Part shown: positions 1 to 12,324 of the stretch, piece after piece
Position numbering within the stretch: position 1 is the first letter of the stretch
Layout: every line of letters begins with the position of its first letter
Assembly: GCF_037975245.1 (NCBI RefSeq)
Contig: NC_092563.1
Coordinates: 22,476,960-22,540,959, forward strand
Direction: 5' to 3'
Length of the DNA: 64,000 bases
Source: Apostichopus japonicus
Taxonomy: Eukaryota > Echinodermata > Holothuroidea > Aspidochirotida > Stichopodidae
Position numbers and translations under genes: made by a program
The notes under the pieces: generated by a model
What the model was told of the DNA's origin: nothing
Seen by the model: only the letters and a program-made list of their open reading frames with translations
The model's database searches: none

Positions 1-2350
1 TACGAGAACTTCTTCGAAGTGGTCTACCAGAGCTTTCTTCTTCTTCTGCCACATCTTCAGCAGCATTACCTATAGACTCTCTCTGTAGTTCTAACAATCG
101 ACTCAACGACCCTCTTGGGCTACCTTTCTTCGATGGTGATTTCAGAGGAGAATCTTCAACTTCAGTCTTCTCCTCACTGCTCTCCTTCTTACTTTCTTCG
201 CTGGAAATTTTTGTGGCAGGTGCAATTGGTTCATCCTTTTTTGAACCATCCGGCTTATTTTCCTCAACAATCTTTTTCACTTTCTGGTTTCCAGAATCAG
301 ACGATGAATCCTTTCCTAAACTACCCTTTTCTGCAGAGTTGGAAGCCTGTTCAGACTTATCACCTGCATGTTCTGTTGAGGCCTTATCATCCTTCACAGC
401 TGTGTTTTTATTATCTTTCTTGTCATCCACTTGAGCTACAGTTTGCTTCGCTTTGCTTGCAGTGGCAGTAGCAGTGGTAGAAGCAGTAGTAGTAGCAGGA
501 GGCTGTAGTTTTGATAACATTCCCTGAGTGACTGGTGGAGGAACTAGGGGTTCTGCTGGAGGTTTTTGAGATGCTAATAAATCTGTGACACTCTGAATGA
601 GAGCAGGTATATCATCTAAAGCACCTTTTACAGCGATGGTTTGAACTTTGTGACGAGCAATGGGATGAGTGAAAGGAATAGAAAGGATCTTGTCCTTCCC
701 ATCATGGGCTAATTTGACCAAAGCATAATTTGGAGACTTGGATATATTCAGTTGACCTTTAAACAGTGTAATAAGTTGCTCTCCTTTGCCAGCTACAGAT
801 TTGGGTTTTGGTGGTTGAGGTATTGATTGCTTGGTGACTGGTCTCTGGGGAGGAATTGCAGGTCTACTAACAACCTGCCCTGAATTTGGTGCCACCTTTG
901 ATTTCTTATGCATTAACTGGAAATGGTTCAAAACTTCAGAAAATTTCAGGTCTTTGTTGCACTCATTGCATGTGACAAATAAAGCACCAGTGATACCTGT
1001 CGGCAATGTGGTTTTACTTGGTTCTGCTCCCTTGTCATGGTCTTTAGATAAAAAAGTAAGCTTCATGGCCCTTTCAATTACTTTTTCATCTACCTTATGT
1101 ACAGACTTAAAATGTGAAGAGATAGATCGTACGTCAGTTCCCTCCTTGCACCAAATACAAGTAACTTTCATATTTTCATAGTCTACCCTGGCAGGAACAG
1201 TTTTTGCTTTAGTGGTACTGTTTTTGACAATACTCCACTTGTGTTTCACTTGTGCATGATCAACAAAGTTACTCCAAGTAAAAAATTCTTCACAAACTTT
1301 GCACTCTATGCTGGCATTCCCTTTCACAATCAGCTTACTGTGTAAACTGTTTACATGGAGCCCCAATGTACTAAGCCTGACCATGTCTCCACAGAGGATA
1401 CACTTGCAAAGTGCTGCCTGAGAGGACTTTTTACGAACGGGCTTTGGTCGAACAGCTGCAGGTTCATCATCGTCATCATCAATAACAATAACATCATCAT
1501 CTGGTGTTGGTTTTCCTTTTTCTATGGTCTTGCTTGAGTTCCTCGGTACAGCTTTGACTGCTTTGTCTTTTGAGGTTTGGTCACTGCTATTATTTTCAGC
1601 AAGGCTTTGATTGATTTCTTTATCCCCACTTTTAAGGGCTTGTCCATCCCTGGATTTGCCACTTTCTTCCTGAGCTGTTGCGTTACTGTCTTGTGATTCC
1701 ACTTCTAACACCTCCGAAATGGAATTATCAACATCTTGGTTGATCTGAGATTGATGTTCACTTTTGGTTTCGTTCTCTACAGCAATGGCGTTACCATCAT
1801 CCAATATTGCTTTGCTAAGAGAACCACTATCGTCATTGGAAGACAACGTCTCAGAAACCTTAGACAATTCCTTTCGTGGAGGCTCACTTTCCTCAGAATC
1901 TACGGGCACTAAATTTGTATAAGCGTCTTCATGAATGATGGCATGATCCATGTTGGAAACTGTTTGAACATCATTCTCTGTAATGGTAACACCATCTGTC
2001 TCAACATTTAAGTTTTTGTCTTTATCAATACTCTGGCTTGCACTTTGCCCTTGCAAGTGGTCTGCATCAAGAACTCCCTTCTGCTGGCCAGACAAACCCC
2101 CAGAAGAGGGTTGATGTTCAGAGATATCCACATCCATCACCTCGTCTATACTCTCTGTTGCATCTTCATCTTTGTCATGAGACAACCCATTAATGTAAAC
2201 AGACTGGCCTGTCTTCCCACCTCTTTTGCCTTCAGAGTCTGCCTCCAAAACACTTTTGACTTCTGCTTTTCCTGGCATCAGTGACCCCTCATGGTCTGTT
2301 TCCATCTTTTCATCTGGTGGTCCCAGCACCTGGACATCTTCCTCAGACAT
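1..2350 (-). CDS. Four-zinc-finger acidic protein, first coding exon, 3' end beyond window
   Basis: One open frame runs from an ATG at 2350-2348 to the window edge without a stop: 783 codons, so the gene is partial. A TGA lies in frame four codons upstream, which supports this start. Four zinc fingers share the spacing C-x2-C-x11-H-x4-H: C317/C320/H332/H337, C350/C353/H365/H370, C398/C401/H413/H418 and C461/C464/H476/H481. Residues 1-300 are acidic and Ser/Asp/Glu-rich. Near residue 287 the stretch DDDVIVIDDDDDE looks like a SUMO-interacting motif. After the fingers comes a short ordered-looking block (about 510-590, KGEQLITLFKG onward), a Thr/Ala run, then a Lys/Glu/Ser-rich disordered tail. 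A nuclear, possibly SUMO-linked regulatory role is inference; I do not recognise the orthologue. Forward-strand ORFs at 115-471, 831-1181 and 2045-2523 are shadows of it. Confidence 0.85.
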   Translation of the reverse strand, partial: MSEEDVQVLGPPDEKMETDHEGSLMPGKAEVKSVLEADSEGKRGGKTGQSVYINGLSHDKDEDATESIDEVMDVDISEHQPSSGGLSGQQKGVLDADHLQGQSASQSIDKDKNLNVETDGVTITENDVQTVSNMDHAIIHEDAYTNLVPVDSEESEPPRKELSKVSETLSSNDDSGSLSKAILDDGNAIAVENETKSEHQSQINQDVDNSISEVLEVESQDSNATAQEESGKSRDGQALKSGDKEINQSLAENNSSDQTSKDKAVKAVPRNSSKTIEKGKPTPDDDVIVIDDDDDEPAAVRPKPVRKKSSQAALCKCILCGDMVRLSTLGLHVNSLHSKLIVKGNASIECKVCEEFFTWSNFVDHAQVKHKWSIVKNSTTKAKTVPARVDYENMKVTCIWCKEGTDVRSISSHFKSVHKVDEKVIERAMKLTFLSKDHDKGAEPSKTTLPTGITGALFVTCNECNKDLKFSEVLNHFQLMHKKSKVAPNSGQVVSRPAIPPQRPVTKQSIPQPPKPKSVAGKGEQLITLFKGQLNISKSPNYALVKLAHDGKDKILSIPFTHPIARHKVQTIAVKGALDDIPALIQSVTDLLASQKPPAEPLVPPPVTQGMLSKLQPPATTTASTTATATASKAKQTVAQVDDKKDNKNTAVKDDKASTEHAGDKSEQASNSAEKGSLGKDSSSDSGNQKVKKIVEENKPDGSKKDEPIAPATKISSEESKKESSEEKTEVEDSPLKSPSKKGSPRGSLSRLLELQRESIGNAAEDVAEEEESSGRPLRRSSR

Positions 2351-4990
2351 TGTATGGGATCAACATTACTAACATAATATGTTCACTTTCATTGAGTACA
2401 TCATATGGTACTCGGCTATTGGATGCTGACTGTTGTATCTACACGATATCATACCCAAGTAGACCTGCTATGCATTGTAGACGTGTGTGTACCAATACCT
2501 CTGGTTTCTTTTTCTCTCTTTAGTAGTAAGTTTCTTCCAGGAGGTACAAATCTAGGGAGGGAAAAAAAATAGAAACAAAAAATATTAAATCAGGAATTGG
2601 ATCCATAATGAAGCAAAAAAAATCAGCAGGCATTTACAATCTGATTGAAAATTCCTGCCAGGTATACCAATCTTGAGCTTTAATTAATCACTCAGTTCTA
2701 CCTCTATGACCCTTGACTGTCAGTAACAAATCAAGCTAAATTTGACATTCTTTTTATTCTATGGGAAATTTAAAATTCCTAAGTTCACTCCAATTTAAAT
2801 GCAAATCAACACAGTCAGTTCATAGGCTCAATGACACCTTGCCAGTTGCCACATTTCATATGAAATCATTTATTGTAACACTGTATACACAGGATTTCCA
2901 AGGTTTGACCATAAATGAACTTTGACCTCCACAAGGTAGAGTTCTGGTGTTCACTTTATGGCAATTCTACACTCCAACCTCAAGTCAGCCATTTTAACTT
3001 TAAAAATATTGTATAATTTTTTTTCAGAAGTTGGTAATTACAAGAATTTGACTTTCAAACACAGCAACTACAGTGTCTATCAGTGTAGCTACAACTTAAA
3101 CACAGTATGTGATGTCAGGTCATATTTTGTCAAAGTCACACAAAGTGCCAGTTTTGATACAAATTATTTCCAAAAGTGAGTGGTATATATGGCTCTTGTA
3201 TTTAAGAAAAGCTTTTAACCCTTATAGGCTGGTTGTATCCTGAAAGCTTTGCCTCTATAGGAAGTTCTGTTTACTGGTAGTAAAGATGAAACCAAAAATG
3301 GCCCAGCAAATATGGAGATTTTTGAGGCATTATATATATCTAGAGCTACACATAACAGTTATATACTCCAATCATCTTTTAGACTTCATTTCTGAAATCT
3401 ATGACCACAACTTGGCCTACACAGTAGACAGCTATTTTCAGGACTCTATCATGATTTATCAACAATTCATGAGGACTCAAATTGGTACCTGTGTACGACC
3501 CTGTGTCACACATACTGTAAGTACTGTAACATGTATGCAAATTTATGTATACACACACATGTGCCAACTGGACTACATACTGTATGTAGATTTAAACTTG
3601 TCTACCAAAGGCAAGTACAGTATAAACCTAAATACTGTAAGTTTAACTTTGAAAAACTACAACATACTCAAATTTGAAGTTCAATCTGATGTATGTCAGC
3701 TATACAGTGTCATATAAACAGTTACAAACTTTAAGCAACCAAACACACACTTACTTCATGTAAGTTATTAATCACTCTCTATAGCTACTGTACACAGTAC
3801 TGAACAATTCTCATTGTCAGTGATGTTTGATCATGTTACAACATCTAGATTCAAACCTTTGCCAGGTCTTTATTTTACAAATTATTCCTACAGTAACTTA
3901 TTTTGTACCTACACTAAAGGGTGACCTGAATCTTATCCAAGTTTCCTAGTCTGTGTTTAAGAGTCCACCTGCAGATAAAAACTGACCACCTGGGCAAAAG
4001 TCAGTGAATACAGAAGTTTGAATCATGTAGCAATTTTGACATCCTGCATTCTTATTATCATTATAATATAATTAAAAATAGATTCTACTTTAAAGATCTA
4101 TGTATCTGCAATTATTCATGCAAATTTTGTAAATTATCCATAATATCTTGCTATACAATACAGTACAAGATAAATTATTCCCTGCATTTGATGTTATAGT
4201 GCAAACCTACTACACTTGTAATGTACTATCAACAGATTACTGTGCCACACAATTTTAATGAAGCATACATATACAGTAGACCTACAGTATGAACTACTAT
4301 ACTACAAGGTACAAAACTACCTGAACTGTACTATTATACTCTTGCTAAAAAAACACCAACTTCTGAATTTAAAAGATGTTGAGAAACAGCAATTAATATG
4401 GGTCAACAACCTAATCCACACTGCACCACAGTGGACATTGAGCAGGACTTCTATGAAAATACTCAAAATAGTGCACAATACTGTACCGCACACTGCAATT
4501 CACTTTGTATAACAGTCAGTGCCTTTGTACAGCATGCCTGTTTCCTACTAGACACTTCCATTACCAGCAGCAGCTACACACACATTTAATTGGCTTGAAC
4601 TATGGATGTGAGGTAGAGAGAGTGCAGAGTCCCTGCACACAGTAATACTGTAGTTGTGGTATATAGTGTAAAAATGTAAAAATAAGTACAGGGTGATTGT
4701 GTAAGTCTAATTGGGGCCATCTACTGTAAATTTTGTTTTCAATCCCTCTTTCTACTTTGCACATGTATACATGTACATTTACATTACAGTGTTCAGGGCA
4801 TGTTTAAGAGTATTCTAGAGGCTGAAGTCGATTGCTTGACAATAATGAAGGATATATGTTCTGCATCATTATGTCAAAACCACAAATACCTAAATGCATA
4901 TTGTAGGACGAATACATTGTGAATGCAGCTGGTAACAGCAGAGTGAATGATGTTATCACTGCAATAATGCTGAAAAGACTTATTTCTAAT
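2351..4990. other. Upstream flank or 5' UTR/intron of the zinc-finger gene
   Basis: AT-rich DNA with stop-rich frames on both strands and no exon that I can support. A 5' noncoding exon and the promoter of the minus-strand zinc-finger gene should lie here or further right. The words TACTGTA and TACAGTA recur often. I see no RNA gene. Confidence 0.4.
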
Positions 4991-4999
4991 ATCCAGGGT

Positions 5000-5130
5000 T
5001 CGGTTTCTTCCGGAAGAAACCTATTTCTTCCGGGGACGTGGAAGAAACTGGAAGAAACCTGTTTCTTCCAGGTTTCTTCCAGTTTCTTCCGGAAGAAACT
5101 GGAAGAAACCGGAAGAAACTGGAAGAAACT
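5000..5130. repeat. Palindromic GGAAGAAAC / GTTTCTTCC repeat block
   Basis: The 9-mer GGAAGAAAC and its reverse complement GTTTCTTCC alternate about a dozen times, so the block can fold into several alternative hairpins. A related block lies at 6347-6455, and both have a GGGTTCG or CGAACCC word at the outer end. The apparent ORFs across it (4804-5223 minus, 4919-5134 plus) are caused by the repeat. Confidence 0.8.
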
Positions 5131-6346
5131 GTGAAAATTGGCATATACTGTACGCAGCACAGCCCACATACATGATAAAGAGACAAATAGTTTACCATCA
5201 ATGCATACCATTGAAACCATCAAAATATTATATTTTTGTTTTGATTATAATTTTGGGTTGTTTTTCTACACCAAAAGATGTTTGCTTATAAATCACAATA
5301 TTGAAGGACTACTTATCATCTCGCGGTCCCCCCATCAACCAGAATTGCATAACTGGCCATACTGTATGAATGATTAACCTGGATTGGCCCATGCACTGAG
5401 GATTTAATACAATGAACACCAAGAAAATAGCCGAACAATATCTGTTAGATTTAGGCAACAGTTTAATTTCTGCAACTCCCTAAATTACAGCTTGTAGTTA
5501 ACAGGACTTGTCATCCCAACAGCAAAAAGAACAAACATCCACAATTAAAGGCATGGAAGACTCGCCCCAAACGGTGTGTGGCCATCTGAAAAAGTTAACT
5601 TTCCGTTGCTTGCAAGTGACGTTTAGTTCGTGTCGCTACAAAATGCAGACAGTACAGTAATGAAACGTGGTACCTTGTTATCTTTAGCTGGACCTGAGAT
5701 GTCCATCGCTGCTATGTACACTGTTGTGGGTATTGACCGCAGCTGTATACTAGTGTATAATTACTGATGGTAGCAAGCTGTGTGTGTATTTTCTGCGATC
5801 ATTGGTGGTGTCTAACACTTGTTACACCTCATTCGAAACTAGGTCAGATTACCGGCATTAGACGTTTCTTTTTGCGCGAGTCTTCACACCCTTTAAACAC
5901 AGCTGGCCATGAGCCAGCCCTCATTTCACACTACCACTTCCAGTCGAATCTGTAACCCTCATGTCTTGAGTTCAATCTCCACAAAATATGGCCATAGTGG
6001 TCAATGTAATCGTAGTAATGAGTGTGCATTTTAGTAGGCCTACACTAGTTTCCAGGGAACACTTGCTCCTCCACTCAGAAACTAGTTTTTAACTAAGAAC
6101 TGGGCTATAATGAGGACCATTCTGGTTTGCAAAATATTGCTTGCCCATAGTTTTGTTGAATTGTCCGATGCTAGTAGCCTAGTATCATATTGTGTACAGT
6201 ATATATGCCGGAAACAGGTCATGTGCTCCAAACCTAGATATAGACTACCTAGATGACACTATAGTGCTTCTTGTCCATTTATTACATAGTTAGAAATCAT
6301 TGCATGAAACTTATGAAACTTTATCAACAGTTTTTCCCCAAAAAAT

Positions 6347-6455
6347 GAGTTTCTTCCATTTTGTCCGGAAGAAACTGGAAGAAACCTATTTCTTCCGAGT
6401 GGAAAAAACCGCGGTTTATTCCGCGTTTTTTTCCACCCCCGGAAGAAACCTGCGA
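6347..6455. repeat. Second GGAAGAAAC palindromic block
   Basis: Shares GGAAGAAACTGGAAGAAACC with the 5.0-kb block. It contains a central GC hairpin (AACCGCGGTT then CCGCG) and ends CGAACCCTGCTAATAT, the reverse complement of the ATAT..GGGTTCG start of the first block. The two blocks are therefore inverted copies of one repeat family. Confidence 0.75.
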
Positions 6456-7140
6456 ACCCTGCTAATATCTGTATATTACTACACAGTGTTACTGGTTATC
6501 CACAAAAGAAATATTATTATTTCTACGAAAATTCATTTTCCCGAAAAACTTAGTACTGTACCTGTAGAAAGCATTGGCAAGCTAAGCAAACATTCCAAAT
6601 TTATTACATTTCAAGGATAAATCAACAAGAATAATAAACTACAGCTTTTGAAAAGCATCAATCGAAATGACATCACAGACCACCTCTGCACTGCGATACA
6701 CTCCTTGTCCTTGAAGAATCAAAAAATAGTTCACATTGAATCAACCGTATCTAGAGATAACTGCAAGATGTTGAGATGGGGTTTTGAACTACCAGCACTT
6801 GTGGAATAAAATTCTTTTTAAGTTCAGAGTGACAATATCTGCTAAATGGAGAAACCCTTTAAAGCACTATTAACTCTCCAGTAAAAATTATGCACTTTGT
6901 TACTTGCCATGATGGCTAAAATGACTGAATACTTGTACAATACTTCAATGAAGGTGAACTTAAATGGTGAAAAAGATTGCACATTTTAAGTAACAAGAGG
7001 ATTTACATACTTTTGTATCCTGTAATTGTTAGAACTGACAAACTTGTGCTACACAATTTCAAGTAGACACTAGAAACTAGAATGCTTATAAGTTATAAAT
7101 TTCTACAGGTCTGAATTTAGGACATCAAAGGGAGAAAAAG

Positions 7141-7400
7141 ACTGTTAGCAAGTTGCATATCTCTTGCAAAGAGTCTGTATAGCCAGCCTATAGGTAAATA
7201 TATGTTAAAGCTCTTATTTCTACAGGTCTAAAAGGTCAAAGGAAGTCAAAGAAAGCAAGACTCTGTCACTAAACTGCTTATCTACTGCAAAAAGCCTGTG
7301 TAGGTAAATATGTTATTTAAAGTTAGAGGGCCTGATGTTTTGCTCTCTGCAGAAGGTCCTGCTGGGATCGAAGCACCAGGCCCTCTTATTTAAATATGAA
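7141..7400. repeat. Dispersed repeat with GGCCTGA..TCAGGCC-type hairpin end
   Basis: Two diverged tandem units (about 7141-7230 and 7255-7320) share 'aactgcttatct..gcaaa.agcctgt'. The right part ends in a hairpin whose arms carry AGAGGGCCTGATG and CACCAGGCCCTCT around GATCCTGC-like words. The same order of words is seen at 58750-58913 in the olfactomedin gene, so this is a dispersed family. Confidence 0.55.
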
Positions 7401-10400
7401 ATTAGGAAGGTAAAAAGTATTTCAGTAACATTCAATACTTTCAAGTTATTTTTTCTTTTCCACTACTCTTGTGTGTGTGTGTTTACAGTACTCATTTGAA
7501 TCATTTCTAGATCATGTGATCTGGTATCTTCCATTAATGTTTCAATTCAAAATACATACTACATACTGTACAGAGTTGATCATATCTCCTGCAAAATACT
7601 TGTGTGCAGAGCTTGTGCTCGCTCAAGGGTGTGATTTGTGTACACAATCATATACATGCAGTACTGTGGTAACCTTTTCATCCGGGAATTAAAAAATTGT
7701 AACACCAGTTGTTTACATTTTACAGACTTACTGTAGCATTCACAATTGTGCAGATTGTATAGATCAGTAAATACTGAGGATGATTAGGTTATTTAATGTA
7801 CAAATATGTGAACACAACTCTTCCAATCCTAATGGACACTGAAAACACACTGTCTGCTATCTGACCTATACAGGTATTTCTATTTATCAATATTTGGTGA
7901 AAACCCCTTGAAATCTATACCACGTACAACAATTATTTTCTTCTAGTTTTTGATGCAAGTATCAAAGTAAGTTTTTTTTCCATAAATGTAATACAGGTCT
8001 GAAAGTGTTGACTTTATATGATGCTAACAGACATGTTCTATGACTGTACTGTGGTACAACGGAGAACAATGTTCGAGTTCACTTTCATTGTTGTGGAATC
8101 TATACACATAAATTACCACTTTCTGAATAGAAAATAGATCACCTAGTGACCGCGCAAAATGAATACTACAATATGATTGCTGTGATATACCATTGCAATG
8201 GAAAATATGATGTAAATTGCCTGGTATATATGGTACCTTAATATAACTATTGTTTCATATAGCTGTACTGACAGACACTGTAGAGCTCCTGTCATACAGT
8301 TCAACCAAGTTGTCTATTGATCGCAATTTTGAACCATATCTACATGATGCCTCAATGAAAACAGCTAGCATATTGACAGAAAAAAGGGAGGGCAAACTCA
8401 AACTTGTATTCTACGGTACTTTCAAGAATGGTTTCTCACATTGTTTCACAATTGTACACAATTATACAACGACTTGGTGTTGGTTTTTTAAAAGATACTT
8501 TGCACTGACATAATCTTTATTTTACAGGTAAATCAATCTTCATAATGTTAACACAGCTCTAACTGTGACAGCTAAGTTGATAGTTTATACAACAACAATG
8601 AAGCCAACAACAGAAACGACAATCACAGATGTAATTAAAATAAATTGTCTAGCACTGTAATAACCAGTTTAGGAGGACCAAGCAAAACACTACAAGGAGC
8701 CTGATAAACGTTCTCACCTTGTGTGCTATAGGCCTAGTACAGTATGCTCACACTGTTTGTGGCTTGTGTTCCTACGGTCAGTAAGACCTTTACTAAATTG
8801 TATTTGAGACTTTGGATAATCTAAAGTATTTGAACACTGTCATCTTCATCTTACAGTGATAATATTTTGCACCTTCCTTTCTTCTCTTCATTTCTTCACT
8901 AAACAAACAAACAATAGGCCTACACACTATATATTGCTCATGAATACAGGCCTTTATAGTCACCATGCTGAACGACTGTACAGTCAGTATACACATGCAC
9001 TCATAACATGCAGTTAATGCAATCATTGACAACACATGTGTATACACACACAATACACCCACACAATGGAATTCACTAGAGAGTACAGTACAGTACTGTA
9101 TATATATGGCACATCTTATAAGCAAACTGGCACAACACATACTGAGAGCAACTCAGTACTAAATAAATCTGAAAATCTGTATTTGGTCTCTGCTTTTCTG
9201 CTGTGATGTGGCTGTGATGGAAATCACCTTTCAATTTAATTGGTCATTGAATTTAACAAGTTGTTGCACTAGATTTGAGGAAACAGTATTCACACAACAG
9301 AAATAATGATAGGAAATAACTGTGCTTACTCAACATCATAATGTTATTACAATCATCACAATAACTGGAAATTGTTTTGACACCGATTTTTACTGTTGAA
9401 AAGGTTAAAAAACACCCACGGCTACCCTCCCACCTTTTGTTATCTTATATCTATTGAACCTTATCAAATAAGGGCTGATATCCATTTTAGAAAATTCTAC
9501 TGCAACAGCCAACTTCTCTCCCCCCCCCCCCCCTACATTTTATTTTTGGATTTAGCACTGAACAATGCAGAAGTTCCTCTTTCTCCATAAATAAAATTCA
9601 ATATGTTACATAAATGATTTCGTTTCATAAACTACATTTTTTTTCTTAAGAGCACACCTGTGGAAGCTACGAACCTTCAACACTAATTTACTGTAAGAAT
9701 GATTACAGAAACATTTGTCGTTACTTAAAAAAAAATATAAAGAATACTGGATGAGGTGTCCTCATATTGCTAATGAAATAAAAGAAACCCATATTTTTAA
9801 TGTTGTTCCGATAGTAGTGTAGCAATTTCACATGTTACCTTAATTTTATGTACTGTTACATGGAATGATACTGTAGTTTAAAAGTCAACTTGTAACCAAC
9901 CTCGCACAACTTTTAGTCTAGGCCTACACAAACAACCTTAACAAAACAGCTATTAAACTTGTTATAGAGAAGCATCAATTTTGCATTCTATAGTAAATTC
10001 ATGAAATATTTCATCTACGTAGCAGGATTATACAACAAAATTTGAGACATACACAAAATTATCCTTGCTTACTTTACATTGATTGGACCTTTGTGAGTAA
10101 TTAAACTACCTCATTCTGGCAAAGTATGATCAACTAAACCACACATAAAAATCAGTGGGAATCACTGCTATGCTTGGGCTCTTACCATATAGCACCGTAC
10201 AGTTGCACTTTCTCGAAATTGTCATTAAATGGTACTAGCGTGTTCACTCCAACAACATATAAGATGCCTAATAAGTGAAAAGATCAAATCACAACAGCCT
10301 GGGCCAATTCACCTATTTCCATATTCACTCCTGAATTTTCAATCTTAACATTAATTGCTACAGTCCCCTCCTTGAGAAACCAAGACAGTTCAGCATGGCT

Positions 10401-10619
10401 TTCGGATTGTAAATGGGGCAGTGGGAAATAAGAGCATAGTGGGTGTAGGCCCAACATGTCAAAGGACACAGTCCTGTATTATCACTAGCAATTGCCAGAG
10501 TATTAACTTTATGAGAGAGCAATCTTACTTGATAAATTCTTCATCAAGAGCTAATCCAGAGATGCAATACTGTAGCAACAAACATGTCTTTGTTAAAGGG
10601 AGACTCATCTAGTATAAAT
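7401..10619. other. Intergenic, no gene seen
   Basis: AT-rich sequence with only short ORFs lacking splice context or family motifs. It includes a C homopolymer near 9520 and several ACAGTACTGTA words near 9090. I find nothing further that I can support. Confidence 0.5.
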
Positions 10620-11660
10620 GTGCCTAACACTCTTAGCCCCGGCTGCACTGCTTTGTATGTGCCAGATGCCAGACTTGAACCCTGTGGGCGGAGCTTCGGG
10701 ATCTGTGCATGTAAATCAGGTTCTGTAAGCTAATACTCTAATTTCATTGGTTCGTACTGGTCATGTGGGTCCTATATTCACACCCAGATTTCCAAAATGG
10801 CTTCCCTCAAACCGATACAATATCTACAAACTAACGATCAAACTTTGCGTAAAAACTTTTTCAGGAAACATTTGACACAACAGCCGCGGCGATACATGAT
10901 CTAACAGCGGCACTTAGAATATTTTCAACATAATATGAAAAAAAGTTATTGACGGAGTGATATGTACGTAGCTTCGTTTGCTACAACCATCTCCAACGTT
11001 CAATCCCACGTTAGTATCGCCGTATTTACATATTGTGTTTACGAGCCATATAGAAACGTACGAACGTTAGTACGTACATAACATACTGTGAAAGAAGACA
11101 AAACAACGCGCAGCACTACGTAATTGTTATGCGTGTCTAAAATGCGCGGTTGACCCGGTCTGGACCCGGTTTTGGACCCGGGAACCCGCTAAACTGTTAA
11201 AAAAGTTACTTACCAACAATTAACAGGACTAAGTAGGCGGAATTAATCCAATGTCAATACAGAATGACTTCTTTAATTTTAGACGAGTTGCCCATTCCCA
11301 ACCAAACCAAGATGGCGACTGAAATATAGACAGCAAAGAAGCTGAGGGGTACTGACAAATGGTAGGCGGAGTCAATGAGCTAAAATATTACGTCATGAGA
11401 ACTGACGAATCACGTTTGTTTTTCCAACGTGACCAACGAAGTTACTACTTGCAGCAAGTTTAAGAATATATGGGGGACCGGTATATCATTTGTTGAACGT
11501 CATAAATTTTCGACTGAATCGAGAGAAGACGCTTTTAACATTCGTCCAAAATCGACCGGAAAGCAATACAACTATTAAGACCTAAATTTATCCGTAAGTA
11601 GCACTTTGAAATAATGTGGTGGACATTGACCCATGAAATACGACTAATATGGTCGAAATG
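10620..11660. promoter_or_regulatory. CpG-richer promoter-like patch
   Basis: This kilobase has clearly more CpG than its surroundings. It holds a YY1-like CAAGATGGCGAC at 11308-11319, a CRE-like TTACGTCA at 11388-11395, and three GACCCGG words at 11151-11182. No TATA box stands out. It could drive the minus-strand zinc-finger gene or a 5' noncoding exon of raftlin (GTAAGTAG at 11593 is donor-like). Direction and function are inference. Confidence 0.35.
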
Positions 11661-11999
11661 TGAGTGGGCGTAGAAGATTCAGTTACAACAGAAGAAATTA
11701 TGCAGAAGATTATGGTATGAAAATTGTCTGATGTTTAAACCAAGGGAATATCGATAAGGTGACACCACTAATACCCGCTCTCTCCCGGCCATACCCTCAC
11801 GCCTCCCTTATCCCTATCAAACCCTTCATCTTGCACTCCCACCCAAACAAAAACACAACATTGAAATTTTGTTTTGGATCTCGCACCCAACATGGTTGCG
11901 GGCATATGACCTGATTACACTAACCTAGAATCATATACTGGCTAAACTACCTCCAGTGAGGGACCCCAGAGGGTGGGGTCAACAAAAAATTCTTTGTGG

Positions 12000-12023
12000 G
12001 GAAACAAAGAATTCTTTGTTTCC
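12000..12023. repeat. 24-bp perfect palindrome
   Basis: Arms GGAAACAAAGAA and TTCTTTGTTTCC meet at GAATTC. A partial copy of one arm (AAAAAATTCTTTGT) sits just upstream at 11984-11997. It may be the end of a small transposon or a cruciform. Confidence 0.8.
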
Positions 12024-12324
12024 TTTACGAATAACGTTCGATGAAAATAGTCACGAAAACAATAACTTACATGTATATGTCAAAATAGTATGGAACACTG
12101 GGTTGGAATAGACTTTTAAAAGAACAATCAAATGAGAGCCGTTATATTTTGTCAATTTTAATGAATTAAGCTATATGGGATTATACTCGCCAGGGGCGGA
12201 ATTTGATGTGTGAAAGTGGGTGAACCTGAGGGAGGGGTCAAATGGGAGTGGGTGAAATGTTTGGATTTTATAACGCCCCTATAGATGTATAGGTTATTTC
12301 CCAGTAGCCTACTAGTTACATATC

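Noticed and set aside
115-2523. Forward-strand ORFs opposite the zinc-finger exon (115-471, 831-1181, 1355-1537, 2045-2523)
   Set aside because: They are antisense shadows of the continuous minus-strand coding frame and show no family motif.
3286-3717. 143-codon plus ORF
   Set aside because: Composition matches the surrounding TACTGTA-rich noncoding DNA; no motif or splice signals.
4804-5223. 139-codon minus ORF rich in SSFF
   Set aside because: It reads the GGAAGAAAC repeat and has no family or splice context.
12190-12290. Small hAT-like element with AGGGGCGGAAT and ACGCCCCT ends
   Set aside because: Ends are short and no 8-bp flanking duplication is visible.
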